From assembly GCA_021734595.1 (NCBI GenBank), contig JAIPIO010000272.1:1-5224 (forward strand): a stretch of 5,224 nucleotides of DNA. The letters are read 5' to 3'. Both the position numbers and the translations under genes were made by a program. Numbering within the stretch: position 1 is the first letter of the stretch; the number at the start of each line of letters is the position of its first letter. A model generated the notes under the pieces. It was given only the letters and a program-made list of their open reading frames with translations, did no database searches and was not told where the DNA came from. Origin of the DNA: Kiritimatiellales bacterium. Lineage in GTDB: Bacteria; Verrucomicrobiota; Kiritimatiellia; Kiritimatiellales; Pontiellaceae. Positions 1-5,224 of this stretch are shown here, piece after piece.

Positions 1-42
1 TTCGATTACCCGCCCGAGCTTCGCAGCATCAAGCCGAAATAA
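1..42 (+). CDS. C-terminal tail of an upstream gene (partial, 13 codons)
   Basis: Reading from base 1 gives FDYPPELRSIKPK followed by TAA at 40-42. The composition (Pro-rich, ending in basic residues) would suit the end of an exported enzyme such as a sulfatase or glycoside hydrolase, but 13 residues are too few to name a family. The frame is supported only by its plausible composition and by lying on the same strand as the two genes downstream. No clear intrinsic terminator (GC stem plus T run) follows the stop. More than 500 gene-free bases and a strong promoter separate it from the next gene, so it is probably a separate transcription unit. Confidence 0.45.
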   Translation, partial: FDYPPELRSIKPK

Positions 43-579
43 CTGGACTCTGGACGTGCTGGAATGATGAAGAATTTCCCACGAAACACACCCACCTTCG
101 CGAATACGACTACGGCGAGCAGGCGAAAAGCACGAAAAAATTGCCTCATTGCCTTATTGAAAATTCAGAGTTCGATGTTTGTTGTTGAATGTTCGTATTC
201 ATCCGTGACAATCCGCGTAATCCGGTGCGCCAAGCACTGTTCGTTTATTCCTGAAGCACTGATCACCCTGGCGCGGCGTAGCTCCAGTGAAGCCGACTGC
301 ACACTGCTCTTGTTCTTCTAAGGTTAGCCAAGTAAATTGGAATATGAAAACACAGCAATCACCTAAACCAGCAATGAAAACGAAACCAACTGTATTAAAC
401 GCCGCCGCTCCGTTTTCGAAAAATTGTTTATGCCAGCGGTAAACCTACCTCAGGGCCAGGACTTTACCAAAAATCGCAATAGCTTGGAGCCTATGTGCTT
501 TGAAATCGATACTCTGCAATCCAATGCATCCTCTGGAGTGAGGTATCGGACCATTTTGGAGATTTTCTTGAGGACAATA
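43..579. other. Gene-free stretch between transcription units
   Basis: About 540 bases with no credible gene on either strand. Open frames exist (64-321 and 424-618 on +, 445-657 on -), but their predicted proteins have no signal peptide, no domain-like pattern and no convincing ribosome binding site, and their base composition is visibly more AT-rich than the two real genes. The left part is built of decayed short repeats (79-228, entered separately). Other small items are an 8-bp direct repeat AAGCACTG (232-239 and 254-261), a GCGCCA/TGGCGC inverted pair (227-232 and 269-274), a repeated CAGCAAT (353-359 and 369-375) and a perfect palindrome TTTTCGAAAA (413-422). The right end leads into the promoter at 580. 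Confidence 0.7.
79..228. repeat. Degenerate short-period intergenic repeats
   Basis: Three kinds of decayed short repeat lie side by side. At 79-138 the units CACGAA, CGCGAA, GCGAAAA and CACGAAAAA recur. At 140-159 there is a clear 8-base tandem, ATTGCCTC-ATTGCCTT-ATTG. At 170-228 the units are TTCGATGTT, TTGAATGTTCG and then ATCCGTGAC, ATCCGCGTA and ATCCGGTGC starting at 201, 211 and 220. The CGAA-rich left block and the TTCG-rich right block have opposite orientation, so the region is roughly an imperfect inverted repeat around the 140-160 tandem. From memory, similar 'ATCCGTGTA' and 'TTCGATGTTGG' strings are scattered between genes in PVC and some other bacterial genomes; their role is unknown. 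The stretch is noncoding as far as I can see. Confidence 0.55.
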
Positions 580-608
580 TTGACATGCCGCCTTGAGTAT
601 GCCATAAT
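580..608 (+). promoter_or_regulatory. Strong sigma70-type promoter with extended -10
   Basis: A perfect -35 box TTGACA (580-585) is followed by exactly 17 bases and then CATAAT (603-608), five of six matches to TATAAT. TG at 600-601 precedes the -10 box by one base, forming an extended -10 element. The predicted transcription start is about 613-617, giving a leader of about 90 bases before the ATG at 706. Position, strand and spacing all fit a promoter for the esterase and DUF6288 pair. This is a sequence match only, without transcription data. Confidence 0.7.
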
Positions 609-626
609 AACCATCTAATGAATAAA

Positions 627-672
627 GGGTAGTTTGACATTGAATGCGTTGCTTCATGCGATCAAAATACCC
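627..672 (+). promoter_or_regulatory. Inverted repeat / possible hairpin in the 5' leader
   Basis: GGGTAGTTTGA (627-637) and TCAAAATACCC (662-672) are complementary at 10 of 11 positions (the single mismatch is G632 against A667), separated by 24 bases. Within the loop, TGAA (641-644) and TTCA (653-656) could form a further short stem. In the RNA this would be a long hairpin ending about 20 bases before the ribosome binding site; in DNA it could be a dyad operator just downstream of the predicted transcription start. A second TTGACA (634-639) overlaps the left arm. With 17-base spacing its -10 would be TGCGAT (657-662, three of six matches), so it is at best a weak second promoter. Confidence 0.5.
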
Positions 673-687
673 GTGAACAGTTACAAG

Positions 688-700
688 AAAAGGAAAAAGG
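688..700 (+). promoter_or_regulatory. Ribosome binding site that sets the esterase start at 706
   Basis: A purine-rich run, AAAAGGAAAAAGG, ends five bases before the ATG at 706. This spacing, and the signal peptide that begins exactly at that ATG, favour 706 over the in-frame upstream TTG at 634. The TTG is itself part of a TTGACA hexamer and sits inside the leader inverted repeat. Confidence 0.7.
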
Positions 701-705
701 CTAAT

Positions 706-2535
706 ATGAGAAATACACTAATATGCATGGTTTCGCTGTCGTTAATCGCGCATGTGGCTATGGCGGAAGACGCCAACGCGGGTAAACCCCAGAAGAAGTT
801 CAAAGGACCTGTAAAGGTCTTTATCCTCGCCGGGCAGTCAAACATGGAAGGACATGCCGCAATCAGCACTTTTGACTATATCGGTAAGGACCCGCTTACG
901 GCACCCATTCTCAAGGAGATGCGCAATCCCGACGGAACTCCACGGGTATGTGACAAGGTCTGGATCTCATATTTGACCGGCCCTTATGACGGCAGTGCAA
1001 ATGGCGAGGGGCTGGGGAAATTGACCGCCGGCTTTGGCGCACGTGGAGATCAACCCACCAGGGATTGCGGCAAGATCGGTCCCGAGTTCACCTTCGGCAT
1101 CTATATGGAGAAAGAGCTGAAGCAGCCCATCCTGATTATCAAGACCGCCTGGGGCGGCAGGTCACTCAACACCGAATTCCGTCCGCCCAGTGCCGGGCCA
1201 TACACGCTGCCCAAGGTGATACAGGAACTGTGGGACAAGTATCCCCAGGGCGCCCACGGGGTTCCCAAAGCAGAGGACCGGAAAAAATGGCAGGAAGACA
1301 AGGATGCCGCCTCGGGTGTATTTTACAGAATGATGATCGAACATGTTAAAAAGGTGCTGCCAGATCCCAAGCGGGTCTGCCCCGCCTACGATCCCAGGGA
1401 GGGATACGAACTGGCCGGTTTTGTCTGGCTTCAGGGTTTTAACGACCTGGTCGATGGGACTACTTATCCCGGCCCTAACGAACCTGGAAAATACGATGCT
1501 TATTCAGACCTGCTGGCCAAGTTCATTCGCGATGTTCGCAAAGACCTGTCAGCCCCGAAGATGCCATTCGTGATCGGCGTGCTGGGAGTCGGCGGTGAGA
1601 GCGATAATGTGATTTTCCGCAAAGCCATGGCCGCACCGGCCGACATGCCTGAGTTCAAGGGCAATGTGGTTGCTGTTGAGACCGCTCCCTTCTGGGATCA
1701 TGCCATTGCCGCCGCTCAGCCCAAGCAAGGCGAGTATAACAACATCGTCGGGACGGCGCACACATTGAAACAAGATGGAACTTTAGACACGGAACGGAAA
1801 TGGGATAATTACTGGAAGCCGGTTGGCAAGCCTCTGCCAGAGGAACGCATCTGGCGCTTCGTTACGATTGATGCCACCGAAAAGAAGGACAAGATGGAAA
1901 AATATGACAGCAGACGATTCCGTGACATCACGCTTCCAGCCGGGATGGAGAATTGGCACATGCCTGACTTCGATGACAGCCAATGGACAGAAGGTAAGGC
2001 CCCTATCGGAAAGGGCGTTTGGAAACACAGCGGAATCACCCTGGACAAATTTCCCTCAACATGGGGTAATGGCGAATTCCTGCTGATGCGCACAACGTTT
2101 GAAGTCGAAGACCTCACCTGCGATTCGCATCGCATCGCGATTCTGGCAAGACAAGGATACCACGTTTATTTGAACGGACAAAAGATTCACACCTACATCT
2201 GGTGGGTGGACAAGCCGCAATACGGTTCCATCGTCCTCGGAAAAGAACAGATCAAGCATTTGAAGAAGGGGAAGAACGTCTTGGCGGTCTATGCCAATGA
2301 CCAATATGATCTTAACTCCCCGGAACATTATGCCGCAGTAGATGTGCAGATTGAGGGTATAACCAAAGCAGATCAGGCGAACTTCGATCTCGCCTTGGAG
2401 GAAATCCTTTCACCCAAAGACAGGGAGGCCCTCAAAGGCGCTTCCAATGGCGGTTACCACTATTTTGGCAGCGCGAAGATCTTTGCCCAGATGGGCAAGG
2501 CGTTTGCAGAGGCAATTGTGAATTTACAGAAATAA
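706..2535 (+). CDS. Secreted SASA-family (SGNH-type) carbohydrate acetylesterase with inserted jelly-roll domain
   Basis: This 609-residue protein is likely an exported esterase that removes O-acetyl groups from a glycan; such proteins are usually labelled sialate O-acetylesterase, but sialic acid as substrate is not implied. The signal peptide spans residues 1-20, with a hydrophobic core and an AMA cleavage site before ED. Catalytic blocks are visible: AGQSNMEG with nucleophile Ser45, GPEFTFG (125-131), TAWGGRS (147-153, oxyanion glycine) and WLQGFND (241-247, a GxND block). GGYHYFGSAK supplies the probable catalytic His585, but no Asp lies at the -3 position of a standard DxxH. Residues about 385-552 form an extra beta-rich domain with the pattern W-x2-PDFDDSQW near its start, then VYLNGQ and KKGKNVLAVYAND, as in galactose-binding-like domains. 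It splits the esterase domain, whose last segment (about 553-609) follows it. The gene is complete, first in a likely operon, 16 bases before the next start. The family call is secure; the substrate is not. Confidence 0.9.
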   Translation: MRNTLICMVSLSLIAHVAMAEDANAGKPQKKFKGPVKVFILAGQSNMEGHAAISTFDYIGKDPLTAPILKEMRNPDGTPRVCDKVWISYLTGPYDGSANGEGLGKLTAGFGARGDQPTRDCGKIGPEFTFGIYMEKELKQPILIIKTAWGGRSLNTEFRPPSAGPYTLPKVIQELWDKYPQGAHGVPKAEDRKKWQEDKDAASGVFYRMMIEHVKKVLPDPKRVCPAYDPREGYELAGFVWLQGFNDLVDGTTYPGPNEPGKYDAYSDLLAKFIRDVRKDLSAPKMPFVIGVLGVGGESDNVIFRKAMAAPADMPEFKGNVVAVETAPFWDHAIAAAQPKQGEYNNIVGTAHTLKQDGTLDTERKWDNYWKPVGKPLPEERIWRFVTIDATEKKDKMEKYDSRRFRDITLPAGMENWHMPDFDDSQWTEGKAPIGKGVWKHSGITLDKFPSTWGNGEFLLMRTTFEVEDLTCDSHRIAILARQGYHVYLNGQKIHTYIWWVDKPQYGSIVLGKEQIKHLKKGKNVLAVYANDQYDLNSPEHYAAVDVQIEGITKADQANFDLALEEILSPKDREALKGASNGGYHYFGSAKIFAQMGKAFAEAIVNLQK

Positions 2536-2537
2536 AC

Positions 2538-2542
2538 AAGGA
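2538..2542 (+). promoter_or_regulatory. Ribosome binding site of the DUF6288-like gene
   Basis: AAGGA starts two bases after the esterase stop codon and lies nine bases before the ATG at 2552. It supports 2552 as the start and indicates that the gene is translated from the same mRNA, since there is no terminator or promoter in the 16-base gap. Confidence 0.65.
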
Positions 2543-2551
2543 ACAAGAGTA

Positions 2552-5224
2552 ATGAAAACAACCAAAAAAATGAGTGCGAAGATTGCAAGTATCGTTGTCG
2601 GAGTCGCGGGGTTCATGTGGTGTATGGCTGGGACTTTGTGCGCGGATGATCAGGCAAAACCTGCGGACTACTACACCGAAGAACACATATACAAGTTACG
2701 CCCGGATCCGGCCGGCGAGAGGTTTTTCGGCATCATCGGCGCCACCGGTCTCAAGGCAAAGGTCTATCCGGGCGTGGTCCTCAAGGTCGAGACAATGATG
2801 CCAGGCTCGCCGTCCGAAGGGAAGTTCGCCAAGGACGAGATCCTCACCGGAATCAATGGGACCGCCCTGAAAGGGCTCAACCCGTTCGTCGTGATGGGCA
2901 ACGCCCTCACTAAGGCCGAGGCCACCGATGGCAAAATGGTTTTCGATGTGACCTCCGCCGACGGCAAGACCCAGCGCAAGGAAACCGTCACGATTCCCGT
3001 GCTGGGTGCCTACAGCAAGACCTGGCCCCTGGATTGCCCGAAGTCAAAACGCATCATCGACGAGGCCGCCGCCTTTTATGCCGATCCGCAGAAATTCAAC
3101 TCGCGCGACATTCCGGGCGCCCTCGGGTGCCTGTTCCTGCTTTCCACCGGCGATGACAAATATCTGCCCCGGGTGAAAGCCTATTTCGATGCCTTTCCGA
3201 AGGATGTGAAAGTCATCGGCGTGAGCACCTGGAGTAATGGTTACAATGGGATTGCTTGCGGTGAATACTATCTGCGTACCGGGGACAAGTCGGTGTTGCC
3301 CATACTGCAATATTACTGCGACGACGCAAAGAAACACCAGATATACGGCAGCGGGTGGGCGCATTATGGGGCCAAGAGTGTCTGGCCCGGTTATGTGGCG
3401 GGTGGGTTGATGAACCCGGCAGGCGCGCAGGTGCTCACCACGCTGCTGCTGGGCAAGGAATGCGGCGTGAATGTCGATGAGCAGACCTTGCTCGGATCAC
3501 TCCGGTTTTTCTACCGTTTTGCCGGTCATGGCTCGGTCCCTTACGGTGATCACCGGTGTGAAGGCGGCCTCGGCTCCAACGGCAAGGACGGCATGGTCGC
3601 CGCCGCCATGCTGATCGCCGAAGGTGCCAGCGGCTATGTGACCATTTACGAAAAAGCCAGCAAACAACTGACCTTGGGGATGATCGACAGCTACTCGACG
3701 ATGGTGTTGGGCCATGGCGACGAGGGGCGCGGTGACGGCATCTGGCGTGGCATTACCACCTCCTATTTGATGCAGGAAAAGCCTGCCCTTTTCCGTCAGT
3801 CGATGGACCGCCTCACCTGGTGGCACGATCTGAGTCGTGAACCGGGCGGCAGCATCGGCATCGCGACACTGGGATTTATGCATGACAGCCCAATCGGCCA
3901 CTCCGGTCCCGGCATGGGGCTGTCCTACACCGCGCCCTTGCGCACGCTGCGCATCACCGGTGCGCCGAAAACAAAGTTCTCCAGAAAATACACACTGCCC
4001 ACAAAGCTCTGGGGCACCGAGGCCGACCTGGCATTCCTCTCACTCGAACATAACCCTAAATATTTGGAATACGGCCCGGAGGAACCCACCCATGTTCCCT
4101 ATTTCGCTTTGGGCAACGCGTATGACCGACCGGAGAAAGACATCCAAACCCTGCCCCGTGAAGTGATTCTCAAGAACGTCTATCACCGGCAATACATGAT
4201 CCGCACCCAAGCGTGCAAGGCTCTCCGCGCAACCGATGCCTTCGATGAACTCGAAAAACTCCTGCAAGACCCGGACCCGCGCGTACGTCGCGCCGCACTG
4301 GACGGACTGATCGATTACAACTACTGGTTTTGCATCGGCGATAACCCCATCCCCACGGACAAATTCACCCCTGGGATGGTGAACAGCATCACGAAAATGC
4401 TCTCCGATCCCAAGGAGGCGTGGTGGGTGGTCGACGGTGCGCTGTTAGCACTCAAGTTCGCTCCGGCCAAGGACATCCAGCAGAACTACAAGCTCATCGA
4501 GCCGTGGACCACGCACTCCGACTGGTGGCTGCGCGAGGCGGCCTTCAGGGCTCTCTCAGGACTTGAAAAAGATGATGCCTTATTTGAAAACATTCTTCCC
4601 ACACTGCTGACGATCGCGGCCAGCGAATACCACACCATGCCCCGCAGCACGATGATGAATTATGTAAACGGCGTACTGCAGAAAAAGAAACCGGAAAGCG
4701 AAACGGGCAAACTCATCCTTGCAGCGCTGCGGAAAGCCGTGGACACGAGCGAGATCAAGAGCGGTGACCTCGGCGTGAGTGCTTGGAACGTCATGGAAAC
4801 CCTGAAGTTTTGCCTGCAGAACGATCGAACCCTTGCTCCTGCACTCGCAACGGTCCTGCAACTGCGATTCAGCGACTTGAGAACTCATGATTTAGTCGAC
4901 ATTGTGGCAGCTCCAAGCGGATTTTTAGCCGTTCTGGAAAAACTGGATTCCACGCAACGCGAGGAGCTCAAGGATATCCTCTTTACCGTTTACCGCCCGG
5001 AAATCATCAACCGGTTTAAGGCCAAAGACTATGAAGAGGGCCATAAGCCGGCTACCATGAGCGCCATCGTGAAACTGACGAACCTCAAGGAGAAGGTAGC
5101 CGTCCCCGGTCCGGCAACATTTGCCTCGCCTCCGTCGAACAGTGGCTTTCTGGATATCGTCATGAGGGCGACCCCGGGCCGCGGCGACTTTGAGCCGATC
5201 GAATACTTCTTCGATGAGACCTCG
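2552..5224 (+). CDS. Secreted PDZ / DUF6288-like / HEAT-repeat protein (3' end outside window)
   Basis: The frame from 2552 stays open to the last base (891 codons), so the protein is C-terminally incomplete here. Residues 1-31 are a signal peptide (KTTKK, a hydrophobic core, and a cut near LCA before DD); there is no lipobox. Residues about 55-150 resemble a PDZ domain (MMPGSPSEGKFAKDEILTGI, 82-101) without any attached protease. Residues about 155-540 match my recollection of DUF6288: DCPKSKRI (161-168), W227-SNGY, EYYLRTGDK (238-246), GSGWAHYG (266-273), YGDHRCEGG (331-339) with NGKDG (343-347), LGHGDEGRGDG (386-396), WWHDLSREPGGS (423-434) and LRTLRITG (463-470). The aromatic/Gly pattern suggests an alpha/alpha toroid fold. 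Residues about 540-700 look like HEAT helices (DPDPRVRRAALDGL, 573-586; WWLREAAFRAL, 658-668). The end (about 864-891) starts a beta-strand-rich domain with IEYFFDETS. Function is unknown; a scaffold, glycan-binding or enzymatic role alongside the esterase are all possible. Confidence 0.85.
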   Translation, partial: MKTTKKMSAKIASIVVGVAGFMWCMAGTLCADDQAKPADYYTEEHIYKLRPDPAGERFFGIIGATGLKAKVYPGVVLKVETMMPGSPSEGKFAKDEILTGINGTALKGLNPFVVMGNALTKAEATDGKMVFDVTSADGKTQRKETVTIPVLGAYSKTWPLDCPKSKRIIDEAAAFYADPQKFNSRDIPGALGCLFLLSTGDDKYLPRVKAYFDAFPKDVKVIGVSTWSNGYNGIACGEYYLRTGDKSVLPILQYYCDDAKKHQIYGSGWAHYGAKSVWPGYVAGGLMNPAGAQVLTTLLLGKECGVNVDEQTLLGSLRFFYRFAGHGSVPYGDHRCEGGLGSNGKDGMVAAAMLIAEGASGYVTIYEKASKQLTLGMIDSYSTMVLGHGDEGRGDGIWRGITTSYLMQEKPALFRQSMDRLTWWHDLSREPGGSIGIATLGFMHDSPIGHSGPGMGLSYTAPLRTLRITGAPKTKFSRKYTLPTKLWGTEADLAFLSLEHNPKYLEYGPEEPTHVPYFALGNAYDRPEKDIQTLPREVILKNVYHRQYMIRTQACKALRATDAFDELEKLLQDPDPRVRRAALDGLIDYNYWFCIGDNPIPTDKFTPGMVNSITKMLSDPKEAWWVVDGALLALKFAPAKDIQQNYKLIEPWTTHSDWWLREAAFRALSGLEKDDALFENILPTLLTIAASEYHTMPRSTMMNYVNGVLQKKKPESETGKLILAALRKAVDTSEIKSGDLGVSAWNVMETLKFCLQNDRTLAPALATVLQLRFSDLRTHDLVDIVAAPSGFLAVLEKLDSTQREELKDILFTVYRPEIINRFKAKDYEEGHKPATMSAIVKLTNLKEKVAVPGPATFASPPSNSGFLDIVMRATPGRGDFEPIEYFFDETS

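Noticed and set aside
227..274. GCGCCA/TGGCGC inverted pair as a possible terminator of the upstream gene
   Set aside because: The stem is only 6 bp, the loop is 36 bases, no T run follows, and it lies almost 190 bases after the upstream stop codon.
64..321. 85-codon open frame on the + strand
   Set aside because: It runs through the degenerate repeats, its start has no ribosome binding site, and the protein is a low-information Ser/Thr/Arg/Cys mix without recognisable pattern.
344..442. 32-codon open frame starting MKTQQSPKPAMKTKP
   Set aside because: There is no ribosome binding site, and its two ATGs arise from a short direct repeat (ATGAAAAC, CAGCAAT). Nothing supports translation.
445..657. 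70-codon open frame on the - strand
   Set aside because: It spans the promoter and leader of the esterase gene in the opposite direction, with no ribosome binding site or domain pattern; likely chance.
634..705. In-frame extension of the esterase to a TTG start at 634 (24 extra residues)
   Set aside because: It would put 24 mostly polar, basic residues before a clean signal peptide, has no ribosome binding site, and overlaps the TTGACA and the leader dyad. The ATG at 706 has a well-spaced ribosome binding site.
3497..3901. 134-codon open frame on the - strand inside the DUF6288-like gene
   Set aside because: It is a His/Ala/Val-rich shadow of a GC-rich real gene on the other strand. The + strand frame shows coherent family motifs across the whole stretch.

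Overview
The window looks like a piece of a bacterial genome, most likely from the PVC group (Verrucomicrobiota, Kiritimatiellota, Lentisphaerota or Planctomycetota). This rests on the gene families recognised: a secreted SASA-type acetylesterase with an added jelly-roll domain, and a secreted PDZ plus DUF6288-like plus HEAT protein. It also rests on a gene-free stretch carrying degenerate 'ATCCGTG' and 'CACGAA/TTCG' short-period repeats of a kind I associate with such genomes. The assignment is inference from family knowledge; there is no rRNA or other marker gene here.

Layout, all on the + strand: (1) bases 1-42 are probably the last 13 codons of a gene entering from the left. (2) Bases 43-about 620 hold no convincing gene. 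The left part (79-228) is built of decayed short repeats. The right part ends in a near-consensus sigma70 promoter, TTGACA-N17-CATAAT with an extended -10 TG (580-608). (3) The predicted leader (about 615-705) contains an 11-bp-arm inverted repeat (627-672) ahead of a purine-rich ribosome binding site. (4) Bases 706-2535 encode a 609-residue secreted SASA/SGNH-type carbohydrate esterase whose catalytic domain appears split by an inserted beta-sandwich domain. (5) After a 16-base gap with its own ribosome binding site, a second secreted protein starts at 2552 and is still open at the last base (891 codons seen). It has a signal peptide, a PDZ-like domain, an alpha-helical (alpha/alpha toroid-like) DUF6288-type core, HEAT-like helical repeats and the start of a C-terminal beta-sandwich.

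The two genes look like one operon driven by the 580-608 promoter. Both products carry export signals and would act in the periplasm or outside the cell. A reasonable but unproven reading is that the esterase removes acyl groups from a polysaccharide while the DUF6288 protein binds or processes the same glycan or a peptide. The biochemical role of DUF6288 proteins is not known to me, so this is the least understood part of the window.
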